A DNA stretch of 64,000 bases from an uncultured Bacteroidales bacterium (GTDB lineage Bacteria > Bacteroidota > Bacteroidia > Bacteroidales > Paludibacteraceae): NCBI GenBank assembly GCA_934716995.1, contig CAKUYO010000004.1, positions 1 through 64,000 of the forward strand, in the 5' to 3' direction. Of the stretch, positions 21,973-31,396 are shown piece by piece. The stretch's first letter is position 1. Every line of letters starts with the position of its first letter. A model generated the notes under the pieces. The model searched no databases. It was not told the origin of the DNA and saw nothing but the letters and a program-made list of their open reading frames with translations. Both the position numbers and the translations under genes were made by a program.

Positions 21973-22050
21973 TTTTTATTCATTTTTCCATTCCCGTTGA
22001 TGTTTCTTATGCCGCAAAGAGCATTTTTTCTTTGCTTCGGGCAGAAAAAA

Positions 22051-23469
22051 TTACCGTTTGCGGGTGATTTCTTCACGCACGGAATTGATTTCGAGAAGCG
22101 TGCTGAAACTGTTGCCGTCGTACAAGCCGGTGAGGTAGGCGAGTTTGTCGTCCTCCTTGGCATAGCCCATACGGAGCATATTCTCCGCAGTGAGCCGGAA
22201 CAGGTCGGATTTGTTGTGGTGCTCCGGGTCGTAGTGGGTATAGACACCGTAACTGAGGTTGAGGGTGCGGATAAGTTGCTCCTTGTAGCAGATTGCCATA
22301 ATAGGCGTAGGTCCGCGGAAAGCGGCGAGGTTGCGTGCCATACGCCCCGTGGCACTGTCGATCAGGATACCGCGCAGACCGAGTTCCATAGCGGCACGGA
22401 AAGCCGACTGGGCGAGAAACTCGCGTACGGGGTCGTCATCGCCGCTGCCGAGGTCGATGTCGCGCGAATACTCCTGTTCTTTCTCCGCCTGCTCGGCGAT
22501 ATGCGCCATCGTGCGCACCGCCTCCACGGGGTATTTGCCGGAAGCCGTCTCGCCCGAGAGCATCAGCGCATCGGTGCGGGAAAAGACCGCATTGGCGATG
22601 TCGGTAACCTCCGCACGGGTCGGGCGCGGGTTGCTGATCATCGAATGGAGCATCTGGGTTGCCACAATCACGGGTTTGCGGGCACGACGGCACTTGCGGA
22701 TGATGTTGCGCTGGATACCCGGTATATTCTCGATCGGCACCTCTATACCCAGGTCGCCGCGGGCAATCATAATACCGTACGAAGCCTCGATAATCTCGTC
22801 TATATTGTCCACACCCTCCTGGTTCTCGATCTTGGAGATGATGAGCATCTCCTTGCCTGTCTCGCGGATAATCTCCTGTACGGCGTGCACGTCGGCAGCC
22901 GAGCGCACGAAACTATGGGCGATAAAATCCACGTCCATCGAAGCGGCAAAACGGATATTGCGGATGTCTTTCTCGGTCAGCGCAGGCAGTTCGATATGCG
23001 CCCCGGGAACGTTCACGCTCTTGCGTGCGCCGAGTGTACCGTCGTTCTGCACGGCAACAGTGATGTCATTGTCCTGAATATCCGTAACGAGCATATCTAA
23101 AAGCCCGTCGTCGAACAGCACATGGCTGCCGACACGGATGTCGTGTGCAAAAGCGGGGTAAGACACACAGATGGCGTCATGCGTGGTTACGCCGTCCGGA
23201 TTGCCGTAGATATGCACGGTCTCGCCCGTCTTGTAGTCGATGGGCGTCTCGCAGACTGTAGTGCGGATCTCAGGTCCCTTGGTATCAAGCAGAATACCTA
23301 ATTTCTTGCTCACCTTGCGGGTGTTCTCTATCACCTGCCGCATACCCTCTTCGGGAGCATGCGCCGTATTGATACGCACCACGTTGATACCTGCGTCATA
23401 AAGCGATTGGATAAACGCCACATCGCAACGGCGGTCGCTGATACTGGCGACAATCTTTGTTTGTTTCAT
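22051..23469 (-). CDS. pyk: Pyruvate kinase
   Basis: Final glycolytic enzyme (PEP + ADP to pyruvate + ATP), 472 residues. Present: TKIVASISDRR, LDTKGPEIRT, the KIENQEGVDNIDEI active-site block, MIARGDLGIEVP, ATQMLHSMI, and SDVANAV-type TDIANAVFSRTDALMLSGETASGKYP. The C-terminal allosteric domain follows. Monocistronic in this view, with no overlapping neighbour. Confidence 0.97.
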   Translation of the reverse strand: MKQTKIVASISDRRCDVAFIQSLYDAGINVVRINTAHAPEEGMRQVIENTRKVSKKLGILLDTKGPEIRTTVCETPIDYKTGETVHIYGNPDGVTTHDAICVSYPAFAHDIRVGSHVLFDDGLLDMLVTDIQDNDITVAVQNDGTLGARKSVNVPGAHIELPALTEKDIRNIRFAASMDVDFIAHSFVRSAADVHAVQEIIRETGKEMLIISKIENQEGVDNIDEIIEASYGIMIARGDLGIEVPIENIPGIQRNIIRKCRRARKPVIVATQMLHSMISNPRPTRAEVTDIANAVFSRTDALMLSGETASGKYPVEAVRTMAHIAEQAEKEQEYSRDIDLGSGDDDPVREFLAQSAFRAAMELGLRGILIDSATGRMARNLAAFRGPTPIMAICYKEQLIRTLNLSYGVYTHYDPEHHNKSDLFRLTAENMLRMGYAKEDDKLAYLTGLYDGNSFSTLLEINSVREEITRKR

Positions 23470-23542
23470 ACCTTGACTAATACCTTTGTTTTCCCTGCGG
23501 CTTCCATACTTTTGCCATAAGGATAGCCTTGCGGGAACCTAA

Positions 23543-23578
23543 ATAAAAAGGGCAACTCCGATATGCATCGGTTTGCCC
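23543..23578 (-). terminator. Terminator of tRNA-Leu
   Basis: On the minus strand, GGGCAA (23573-23578) and CCGAT pair with ATCGG and TTGCCC (23550-23555), followed by TTTTTA. Confidence 0.8.
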
Positions 23579-23584
23579 GTATCG

Positions 23585-23670
23585 TACCGCGAGTGGGACT
23601 TGAACCCACACAACCATTTCTGGTCAAGGGATTTTAAGTCCCTCGTGTCTACCGATTCCACCATCGCGGC
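23585..23670 (-). tRNA. trnL: tRNA-Leu (UAA)
   Basis: An 86-nt class II tRNA. Acceptor strand GCCGCGA pairs with TCGCGGT (one G-T pair). The anticodon arm AGGGA-CTTAAAA-TCCCT carries anticodon TAA. A long variable arm follows, then the T arm GTGGG-TTCAAGT-CCCAC. The 3' CCA is not encoded. A rho-independent terminator lies just downstream. Confidence 0.95.
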
Positions 23671-23841
23671 GTTGAAGAACAACCACAGTACAAACCCTGC
23701 GACCATTATCCACTCAAAACCGACTGCAAAGGTACGGATAAAAAACGGAATATGCAAATATCATCCTATTTTCCGCCGCACTTGATGAACCAAACAGTCC
23801 CGAATGCCCCTACCAACGTCAGTCCGGGATACCGGCAGGTC

Positions 23842-23884
23842 TATGTCATTTGTATGTGATTCGTATGTGATTGGTATGTGATTA
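23842..23884. repeat. 11-bp tandem repeat TATGTGATTSG x4
   Basis: Units TATGTCATTTG, TATGTGATTCG, TATGTGATTGG and TATGTGATTA. It lies in the 389-bp gap between tRNA-Leu and mdh, which otherwise holds only the mdh terminator. Confidence 0.85.
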
Positions 23885-23991
23885 GGCGGTTTTTGCCTGT
23901 ATTATAGCGAGTTACATATTATCCGTTTTATGCCGGCTTGCTCCCGAATTTATAACCATCTGATTAGCAAACGATTGAATATACAACTATA

Positions 23992-24024
23992 CAAAAAAGA
24001 GACCGCCCGACCATATAGTCAGGC
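23992..24024 (-). terminator. Terminator of mdh
   Basis: On the minus strand, GCCTGAC (24018-24024) pairs with GTCGGGC (24005-24011; one G-T pair), then GGTCTCTTTTTT. Confidence 0.7.
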
Positions 24025-24059
24025 AGCCCCTTTACGTATCGGAATATGATAAGACCGGA

Positions 24060-25001
24060 TCAGATAGCGTTGATCTCGTGGAGAATAGAGGTAGTCTTTG
24101 CTACAGCAGCCTCGCTGGCAGCGTAGAGTTCTTTCTCCTTGTCGTTGAGCGGCAACTCAACGATCTTCTCGATACCGTTCTTGCCGATGATACAAGGCAC
24201 ACCGATGGTGATGTCTTTGTATCCGTACTCACCGTCGAGGTAAGCCGAGCAAGGAATCATCTTTTTCTGGTCGTTGATGATGCTGTCCACTACGCTGGCT
24301 GCGCTGGCACCCGGAGCCATCCATGCGCTGGTACCGAGCAGACCGGTCAGAGTAGCACCGCCTACCATGGTAGCGTGTACCACCTCGTCGAGTTCAGCCT
24401 CGCTCAGGAAGTTGAGGATAGGCATACCTTTGTAGGTAGCAAAACGTGCCATAGGGATCATTGTGGTATCACCGTGGCCGCCGATAACGAAACCTTCCAC
24501 CTCGTTGGCATTGCAACCGAGTTTCTGGCTGAGGAAGTATTTGAAACGGCTGCTGTCGAGTGCACCACCCATACCGATGACACGGTTACGCGGCAGACCG
24601 AGCGATTTGAGCGTCAGGTAAGCCATCGTATCCATCGGGTTCGATACCACGATCAGGATAGCATTGGGCGAATAGGTGAGTACCTGCTTGGCCACGCTCT
24701 TTACGATACCTGCGTTTACGCCGATGAGTTCCTCGCGGGTCATACCCGGTTTGCGGGGCAGACCGCTGGTGATAACCACTACATCGGAGTTGGCAGTCTG
24801 TGCATAATCATTGGTAACACCTTTTACTACAGTATCGAAGCCCAGCAATTGAGCCGTCTGCATGATGTCCATAGCCTTGCCCTCGGCAACGCCCTCTTTG
24901 ATATCGATCAATACAACTTCGCTGGCTACTTTCTTTACAGCCAACACATTCGCGCACGTAGCACCTACGTTACCTGCGCCTACAACGGTTACTTTTGACA
25001 T
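24060..25001 (-). CDS. mdh: Malate dehydrogenase
   Basis: NAD-dependent malate/oxaloacetate interconversion, 313 residues. The Rossmann motif VGAGNVGATCANVLA is at the N-terminus. Substrate-binding RKPGMTREEL, VSNPMDTMAYL, RVIGMGGALDSSRF and the catalytic GGHGDTMIP are all visible. This is the LDH-like MDH type. Own promoter and terminator, so a single-gene unit. In Bacteroidales it feeds the reductive branch to succinate. Confidence 0.96.
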   Translation of the reverse strand: MSKVTVVGAGNVGATCANVLAVKKVASEVVLIDIKEGVAEGKAMDIMQTAQLLGFDTVVKGVTNDYAQTANSDVVVITSGLPRKPGMTREELIGVNAGIVKSVAKQVLTYSPNAILIVVSNPMDTMAYLTLKSLGLPRNRVIGMGGALDSSRFKYFLSQKLGCNANEVEGFVIGGHGDTTMIPMARFATYKGMPILNFLSEAELDEVVHATMVGGATLTGLLGTSAWMAPGASAASVVDSIINDQKKMIPCSAYLDGEYGYKDITIGVPCIIGKNGIEKIVELPLNDKEKELYAASEAAVAKTTSILHEINAI

Positions 25002-25045
25002 AACGTACTATTTATTAGGTTTATATTGTTCCTGTATTGTGCCGA

Positions 25046-25077
25046 CAAAATTACTGCTTTTTTTCAAGCCCTGCAAA
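25046..25077 (-). promoter_or_regulatory. Predicted promoter of mdh
   Basis: On the minus strand: TTTG (25074-25077), 20 bp, TAATTTTG (25046-25053), 44 bp ahead of the ATG. Confidence 0.7.
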
Positions 25078-25112
25078 TAATTCTCTATTTTGCCAATCGG
25101 TCTATACAAAAA

Positions 25113-27275
25113 CTATTCACATTTTTCGCCAAGCAGAGTATGCCTGCCTTGCGGGGTAAGGATATAGAGTGTACCGTTCTCCAAGACGAAATGCGGCTGT
25201 GTCCCCTCCGTTTCGACATTGTCCAAAGCCGTTTCCTGCTTCACCCAGACCGTGATATGCACGTAGGCATCCACCGCCCCGCGCGAACGCAGGCGCAGAT
25301 AGGCATCCTGTATCCCCTCTACCTCCGATTGGAAACCGAGAGCCACTATGCCCCCCTCCGCAGGCAGCGTGTTCGGCGACATCTTGAACTTGCCCGGGTG
25401 ATTGCCCGTAAAAGACATGGTAACATTCTCCGTCAGGTTTGCCCCTGTAACCTTCAGTACAAAAGTCTTCAGTTCATTCGGCTCGGCAGTATCATAAAAC
25501 TCGGGACTGTCCACCGAGATGAGCGGCAGGTCGTCGCGCCCCCACGACACATCGTCTATCAGATAGGTAGCTGCGCCCTCTGCACCGTTGATACCGCTGA
25601 ACTTAAAGCCCATAAAGAACACATCGGGGATATTCTCCTGCCCCGCGAGGTTCACCTGAAAATCGAGCCAGTCGCCCGATTGGTCTTTGGTAGCAGGCAT
25701 ATCGATTTCGAGGTCTTGGAAGAACACGTCGTCCGCATCGGTAGCATCGATAAACCAGAGTTGCAACTTAGCCGACATATCGTCGGTGAGTGCATCGCCG
25801 CGCACACGGAACGTAAAGACTTGGTTCTTGGCGTTCTTATAGTCCAAAGCGGGCGTAACCAGCCACATGGAATCCACTATATTGGATTCGCCCTGCCAGA
25901 CATACCCGGTAGCCTTGGCGCAATGCTCCCCGTCATTGTTGCGGTCTTCATAGCCCCACCACGGGCGTGTACCGGCGGTAACCACATTCTGCCACCCCGT
26001 GAGTTTGAGCGTCTTGTTGTGTTCGATATTGTCGAAATGCTCATTGAGCAGCGAAAGCGGGTGGCTCATATCCCACACAAAAGCGGTGGCATAGTCTGCC
26101 ACCTCGGGGTCGCCCTCGGTGGCTACACCCGTGATACGCAGTTGCTGTTTCTGTGCGTTCTTGCTCGACCAATAGATGGTGGCGGAGTATTCGCCCGCCT
26201 TGCGGGGAGAGAAAGTAATATAGGTCTTTGTCTCCATATTGCGCGGTATGAGCGAACTGCTGACAGTAAAAGCCGACTCGTTGCCGTCGTTGATAATAGA
26301 GACGGCTATGTCCTCCACACAGTTGAGCGATGTAACCACTACCGAGTCGCATTTCTGCGTGCCCGCTTTGGCAGCAAACTGCGGCAGAGCGGTCGGAGCG
26401 ATATGTATCTCCGGTTTGAGCGTAGAATCGCTTCCCGCTCCGCTAAGCGAGAACGTTTTGTTGTATTCCAATGCCTGCGAACAGTCGGTAACCAGCATTG
26501 CTTTATGATTGCCCACTTGGGTCGGGGCATACCATAGTCTGACCGTCTCCTCGGCTGCCGTTACCTGTGTCTTCTCCAAGCGGAACATGTTGCGGTGGGT
26601 GCCGCGGAGATCCAGACAGACCGGCTCGGTGAGGTTACCCTGACGGATAGTGAGCGTTGTCATCAGCACACTGTCACCGATATTGCAGCGTGCCGCTGCA
26701 ATAGTCTCGGGCATCACGGTGTACCACGGATTCTTATTTTCGGTGCGGGTAAACGAGAAGTCATCAAAGAGCACTTTGACCCCTTTTTTCACCCCCACAC
26801 TGAACAGGAAACCCGTTGCGTCCTGCGGCTTGGTGGTCTTTACCGTCAGTTCCTGCCACCCGTCGCCGAGAGGCAGCACCTGATTGAGTTTTACACTGTC
26901 GTGTGGTGTTCCCTCCTGCGGATAGCGGTAATTCCACGCGCTATTCAGAAACAAGTCCCCCGCATTAGCCGACAACACTTTATAATGTATGGTCAGTTCA
27001 AACTCCTGTCCGGTAACATCCGTTTGCAGATCAACAGACTGTTGGAGAGAACGGGTTTGCTTCACTTCCTCTGTGCGGAAGGCTTTCTCACCATGATACA
27101 CATCCGCCGTCTCTATGGCGATACCTGCACCGAATGTCCAGCCCTCGAAATCTGCGCCAAAGAGAAAATTGGTTTGTGCCTCTTCAAAATCTCCGTTGCT
27201 CAGCAGATTATCCGCTGCCATAGCAGGCAGCAGCATTATCCCGCAAAGGAGAATGGATAATAGTATTTTCTTCAT
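25113..27275 (-). CDS. Large secreted protein with carbohydrate-binding-like N-terminal domain
   Basis: A 720-residue exported protein. Signal peptide MKKILLSILLCGIMLLPAMA. Residues about 22-170 start NLLSNGDFEEAQTNF and end VKVLFDDFSF, the pattern of a jelly-roll carbohydrate-binding-like domain. Then come Ig-like repeats around PEIHIAPTALPQFAAKAG, and a second jelly-roll (about 410-580) with WQNVVTAGTRPWWGYEDRNND and YLIDDVSWGRDDL. The final residues TLYILTPQGRHTLLGEKCE resemble the sorting-signal end seen in Bacteroidales secreted proteins. Substrate unknown. Confidence 0.75.
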   Translation of the reverse strand: MKKILLSILLCGIMLLPAMAADNLLSNGDFEEAQTNFLFGADFEGWTFGAGIAIETADVYHGEKAFRTEEVKQTRSLQQSVDLQTDVTGQEFELTIHYKVLSANAGDLFLNSAWNYRYPQEGTPHDSVKLNQVLPLGDGWQELTVKTTKPQDATGFLFSVGVKKGVKVLFDDFSFTRTENKNPWYTVMPETIAAARCNIGDSVLMTTLTIRQGNLTEPVCLDLRGTHRNMFRLEKTQVTAAEETVRLWYAPTQVGNHKAMLVTDCSQALEYNKTFSLSGAGSDSTLKPEIHIAPTALPQFAAKAGTQKCDSVVVTSLNCVEDIAVSIINDGNESAFTVSSSLIPRNMETKTYITFSPRKAGEYSATIYWSSKNAQKQQLRITGVATEGDPEVADYATAFVWDMSHPLSLLNEHFDNIEHNKTLKLTGWQNVVTAGTRPWWGYEDRNNDGEHCAKATGYVWQGESNIVDSMWLVTPALDYKNAKNQVFTFRVRGDALTDDMSAKLQLWFIDATDADDVFFQDLEIDMPATKDQSGDWLDFQVNLAGQENIPDVFFMGFKFSGINGAEGAATYLIDDVSWGRDDLPLISVDSPEFYDTAEPNELKTFVLKVTGANLTENVTMSFTGNHPGKFKMSPNTLPAEGGIVALGFQSEVEGIQDAYLRLRSRGAVDAYVHITVWVKQETALDNVETEGTQPHFVLENGTLYILTPQGRHTLLGEKCE

Positions 27276-27368
27276 ATAGTTGTAGTTGTAATTAGTTGCT
27301 CATTTATAGGCAAATATGCAAAAAACTGCACAAAATTACGTGTTTTTACGCACTAAACTGCACAAAAT

Positions 27369-27424
27369 GACAATATATAATATACCCCGATAGTGTGTTT
27401 CGGACACTTTCGGGGTATATTGTC
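27369..27424 (-). terminator. Long stem-loop after the gene at 27435
   Basis: An interrupted stem: GACAATATA and ATATACCCCGA with AGTGT pair with ACACT, TCGGGGTATAT and TATTGTC. The whole fold spans 27369-27424 directly behind the minus-strand stop. Confidence 0.8.
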
Positions 27425-27434
27425 TGTACAATGG

Positions 27435-29222
27435 TTAGCGAACCACCTTGTAGGTCTTGTCGCCCTGACGGATGATGTTTACACCCGGCTGCAACTCCGA
27501 TACACGCATACCCGATACGGTATAGATCTCGATTTCCACATCGGTTGCGATATTGTCGATAGCCGTGCTTGCAGCCACTACATCCTGTTTGTCGCGTACA
27601 CGCAGCACTTTGCCCGTAGTGGCACTGGAAATAGCGGTAATATCGGCTTTGGCGGGTTTGACGGCACCGATCAGGTCGTTACCTGCAATCAGGTTGATTG
27701 TTGCCGTAGCCTCGCCCTGTTGGATCTCATCGCCGCTGGCGAAAGCGTCCGTATTGGCAAAAGTAACGCCCTCCACTTTCACCAATTGGCAGAGATAGTC
27801 GGCAGGATTAGCCTGCAATTCTGCCAGAGTAACCACCTTGGGAGTAACCTCGTTGTTGTGGCTGAGAACGGAGATATTCGGAGACTCTGTTCCAATATAG
27901 ACAATTCCTGCCACCGTATTTGCAGCATCTGCGTACACAAGGAAATTGGTTACTTTGTCCCCTTGTGCCACATCATCTCCCCAATAACTATCGTTGACAA
28001 ACATACCTGCAGTAGCATCTTGCAAATATAGTTTATTACCACTTTGCATATACTTGTAGGTTACAACAGCCTCACCAGTATATTTAATGTATTCATAATC
28101 ATACAATGCCGTTGCAGCCACCGTATTCAGTTCTGCAATAGTAGAAACCGTATGGGCTTTCAAATTGTAATAAGACAAACTTACCTTTGCTGTTACGCTA
28201 CCCGAAGTCAAAGTAATGTTATACGCTCCATATCCATCCGCCTTAGGTGCAATGGTCATCGTAACAACCACATCGCTGGCATTATCCTTAGCAATAGTAT
28301 ATTTATCAAGAGTAACATCTTCATTATCAGAAACTAAAGTAATATCTTCTTTCAAGTTATTACCCGTCACTGTAAAAGTCTTAGTATACGTTTCACCAGT
28401 CAAGCCCTGCAACCAACCAAGCGATGTTGGAGTAACAACAATCTCAGGGTCTGCTTCTGCCACCTCAAACAAATCCGCCCATTGGGTTGCCACTTTAATC
28501 TCATCAATATACACTTTCTGAGGAGCATTGCTTGAATTCAAAAGAGTAACAGACGATAACGAAGCGTCCGTTCCATTATATGTGCTAACCGCAACAGGTG
28601 TGTGTTCCGTTGCAGTTGGATTAACATACAAACGCGCCGTGTCATTCTTTTCCCCTTCTACATTCTCATATTCAAGCACTACAAGGTAAGTAGTATTTGT
28701 AGAATAAGTCTGCTCTCCATATACCGTAGTAACGCCAAACGAGGCTCCCGATTTTCTAATACCCAACTGGAACTTATCCCCAACGGTTTTCATATACAAG
28801 CGCGGTGCAAACGAACTGCCGGAATTGGCAAAAGCCATAAAATAGCCCTCTTTTCCATCTGTAGCGTGCAAACTTTCCACATTGATAAGTGCCGCAAAAT
28901 AGATACTGCCACTTGTGATAGCCTCTGTAGCAAAAGAACGCTCGGCATAGTTTCCCGATGATGTGGTATTCACTACCGCCTTATTACCCGTAGCGGTGGT
29001 TGCATAACCCTCGTAAGACAAAGAGCCTTCTACCACTTGTACATAATCGGTTTTGTTATTTTGTGTATAATACCAATCCGTCAAATTCCAATCTTTGGTA
29101 GGTTGCATTTCTCCTTTATCCAATCGTCCTGCCGTATAGTCAAAACTCTCGTGGAGGAGCAGGTTGGCATTGACAGTGTTGAGCGTCAGCAGTGCCAAAG
29201 CAAAAAGTAATAGTTTTTTCAT
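27435..29222 (-). CDS. Large secreted protein with possible type IX-type C-terminal end
   Basis: A 595-residue exported protein. Signal peptide MKKLLLFALALLTLNTVNA. Residues about 20-240 (LLLHESFDYTAGRLDKGEM ... VYIDEIKVA) look like a LamG-like jelly roll. About 250-350 is Ig-like (EIVVTPTSLGWLQGLTG). About 370-560 has EYIKYTGEAVVTYKY and LYLQDATAGMFV, the pattern of an OB-fold nucleic-acid-binding-like DUF5689 domain. The C-terminus IEIYTVSGMRVSELQPGVN is like a sorting domain. Base composition of 27950-29100 is more AT-rich than flanking genes. Confidence 0.75.
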   Translation of the reverse strand: MKKLLLFALALLTLNTVNANLLLHESFDYTAGRLDKGEMQPTKDWNLTDWYYTQNNKTDYVQVVEGSLSYEGYATTATGNKAVVNTTSSGNYAERSFATEAITSGSIYFAALINVESLHATDGKEGYFMAFANSGSSFAPRLYMKTVGDKFQLGIRKSGASFGVTTVYGEQTYSTNTTYLVVLEYENVEGEKNDTARLYVNPTATEHTPVAVSTYNGTDASLSSVTLLNSSNAPQKVYIDEIKVATQWADLFEVAEADPEIVVTPTSLGWLQGLTGETYTKTFTVTGNNLKEDITLVSDNEDVTLDKYTIAKDNASDVVVTMTIAPKADGYGAYNITLTSGSVTAKVSLSYYNLKAHTVSTIAELNTVAATALYDYEYIKYTGEAVVTYKYMQSGNKLYLQDATAGMFVNDSYWGDDVAQGDKVTNFLVYADAANTVAGIVYIGTESPNISVLSHNNEVTPKVVTLAELQANPADYLCQLVKVEGVTFANTDAFASGDEIQQGEATATINLIAGNDLIGAVKPAKADITAISSATTGKVLRVRDKQDVVAASTAIDNIATDVEIEIYTVSGMRVSELQPGVNIIRQGDKTYKVVR

Positions 29223-29305
29223 AATGAATTGAATTTAATATGTGTTAGTACCTTAATTGTTTCCTGTTTGCGGGATATTTACATTCCGATTGTTTCAAAT
29301 CGGTG

Positions 29306-29337
29306 CAAAAGTACGCAAATATATTGACATACACAAA
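29306..29337 (-). promoter_or_regulatory. Predicted promoter of the gene at 29222
   Basis: On the minus strand: TTTG (29334-29337), 20 bp, TACTTTTG (29306-29313). Confidence 0.7.
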
Positions 29338-29365
29338 TAGATCACAGCAAATAGCATGCAAAACG

Positions 29366-31330
29366 TCAGTATAATAAAGTTTTTATGCCTTTTTGCACAA
29401 CAATCCCCTTATAATTACCAGGTGCAGGTTGCCCGAGAACGGTGTATGCAGGGAAAAACATATCGTCTTGCGGGGTATTGCCAAGGGCGGTCGGTTCGGG
29501 GTAAACCGTTTGGCTGATGATCCACAGCGTCAGCACATTCCAATCATACGACACAACGGCTTCTATGCGGGTCGGTTTGTTCTCCGCCAGTGTACCGATA
29601 TTAAACTTGTCTGCAAGGGCGTAAGTTCCGCCATGGTATGTTCCATACCCGCCGCTGACGACTACGCTGTCCAATACCACATAGCGGCACACATCTGCGC
29701 TGTCCAAGGCAAGGATATTCGAGTCCGGCAGGCACTCTGCTTTGGTACTCTCTACGTGCCATGCCTCCACGGGCGACAGTTCGGGTACGCCGTAATAGTT
29801 TTGGTAGCGTCCGTGTACGCCCGTCAGCACATCGCCTTTGGACAATCCCTGTCCGAAGGGTTTGCCGTCGGTGTCCGTACCGTCGTAGATGAGCATACTG
29901 CCCGAGTCATCACGCACGAAGATGTATCGGTCGTATTTCTTGGTTACCACCACAGGATTGAGATACACCTTGGCAAAGTCTTCGTTCTGTACAGCCTCGG
30001 CGATGGTCTGCTGCGGTACTACACTGAGCAAAACCGTTACAGAAGTGCGGGTATCTCCGCTGACGAGGTCAAGCGTATCGATATACATCCCCGCCCCGGT
30101 GGCGCGATAGGAGATGGTCAGTTGGTCGCCGTCACGGTCAAGCGTCTGCGCCGAAAGGGCAAAGGTTTCGCCGTGGCGCAGCGTGGCTTGTATATCCCCG
30201 GTCAGGCGCACGGCGTTCACGGTAACGGTCTTGCTCCCCGATACCTCCGCAGACGACAGGCATACCTCGCCAAAGTTGACCATTGATGCTGCTATAGCGG
30301 GCTTATCCGTACCGATAGCCTGCGTTTCGCGGTAGAGACATACAGGGGTGAACTTATGCGGGTCGGCGTAGCAACCGAAGAGTTTATCGGTACTATTGTA
30401 CTGAATATACTTACCCGTGCTTGTTCCTTGGCTCATAATCGTTGCCGCCCCGTCGGGAGCAATCGTCATTGTCCATACGCCGTAGTTGCCATAGTCGTTT
30501 GAGGTGTAGTTAGTCCACAGGGCGAGTTTGTTTTTGGTCTTGCCGCCGTTTGCCACGAGATAGGCTTCTTCGTAACGCAGTTCGTCTTGATATATATATG
30601 CCGTATCGCCGTTGGTATCAAGCACTTTGCGGAGTGTATAAACGGCATCATCGTTGGCATTGACGGTATTGCGGTCGGCGGAATAGACGCCGTTGATGGC
30701 GTGGATATTGTTTTTACTGACGGTCTCGTTGTAATAGCCCATCAGCATAGGCGTAGTGCCGTCGGCGATGCCGAAGATGACTTGGTCGGAGTCTCGCAGC
30801 GAGTGTATGTCCGTTACGAGGCGGAACATACTTTGTGTGAACTCCGGACTTGCGCCTTCGGCGGAACGGACAGATACAGAATTGAGATAAATCGAATTTC
30901 GGGTACAGTTGATTTGGAAGCGTATCTTACCCGTCTGCTCAACGGGCAGGACGATGGTTAGATCGCTATTGCTCGGATTGGAGATACTGAACGCAGTGTC
31001 TATGGGCGCATTATCACCTATTTGAATGCGTATGCTGCCCTGTCCTCGGGTGGTTGTGGCGTAGTTGAATGTCAGGCGACGCACATCGGTGAACGAGCGC
31101 ACCGATGTTGCCCCGGCTCCCGTGCCCTGGGCAGTTACCTTAACCCCTATCTGATAGGTGCTACTGTAGTCGTTGCCATCTTGGTTTGAGATCCAGCCGT
31201 CGGTCTTGCCATCACAGACTACCGTACCTTGTTTGCTGCCCCATTGGGCATTGGTGAAAGTATAAACGGTAACACCTGCAAAGGCATTTGCAGATAATAG
31301 CAAGAGAGTAAACAGGAAAGTTTTTTTCAT
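29366..31330 (-). CDS. Large secreted protein related to its downstream neighbour
   Basis: About 654 residues from the chosen ATG, which gives signal peptide MKKTFLFTLLLLSANAFA; the longer frame adds residues before a clear signal sequence. An N-terminal beta domain (about 20-160) is followed by a middle region (SIYLNSVSVRSAEGASPEF, KYIQYNSTDKLFGCYAD), an Ig-like part, and an OB-like domain (IFVRDDSGSMLIYDG) similar to the one in the 27435 gene. The end, GNYKGIVVQKGIKTLLY, resembles a Bacteroidales C-terminal signal. Function unknown; probably outside the cell or surface attached. Confidence 0.75.
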   Translation of the reverse strand: MKKTFLFTLLLLSANAFAGVTVYTFTNAQWGSKQGTVVCDGKTDGWISNQDGNDYSSTYQIGVKVTAQGTGAGATSVRSFTDVRRLTFNYATTTRGQGSIRIQIGDNAPIDTAFSISNPSNSDLTIVLPVEQTGKIRFQINCTRNSIYLNSVSVRSAEGASPEFTQSMFRLVTDIHSLRDSDQVIFGIADGTTPMLMGYYNETVSKNNIHAINGVYSADRNTVNANDDAVYTLRKVLDTNGDTAYIYQDELRYEEAYLVANGGKTKNKLALWTNYTSNDYGNYGVWTMTIAPDGAATIMSQGTSTGKYIQYNSTDKLFGCYADPHKFTPVCLYRETQAIGTDKPAIAASMVNFGEVCLSSAEVSGSKTVTVNAVRLTGDIQATLRHGETFALSAQTLDRDGDQLTISYRATGAGMYIDTLDLVSGDTRTSVTVLLSVVPQQTIAEAVQNEDFAKVYLNPVVVTKKYDRYIFVRDDSGSMLIYDGTDTDGKPFGQGLSKGDVLTGVHGRYQNYYGVPELSPVEAWHVESTKAECLPDSNILALDSADVCRYVVLDSVVVSGGYGTYHGGTYALADKFNIGTLAENKPTRIEAVVSYDWNVLTLWIISQTVYPEPTALGNTPQDDMFFPAYTVLGQPAPGNYKGIVVQKGIKTLLY

Positions 31331-31342
31331 ATTCTCCGATAA

Positions 31343-31381
31343 TATAAAACAATACAACCTACCCTTATGCAGAGTAGGTTG
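31343..31381 (-). terminator. Terminator of proS
   Basis: On the minus strand, CAACCTAC (31374-31381) pairs with GTAGGTTG (31355-31362), followed by T-rich TATTGTTTTATATT. Confidence 0.7.
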
Positions 31382-31396
31382 CACCCATATAGTTAA

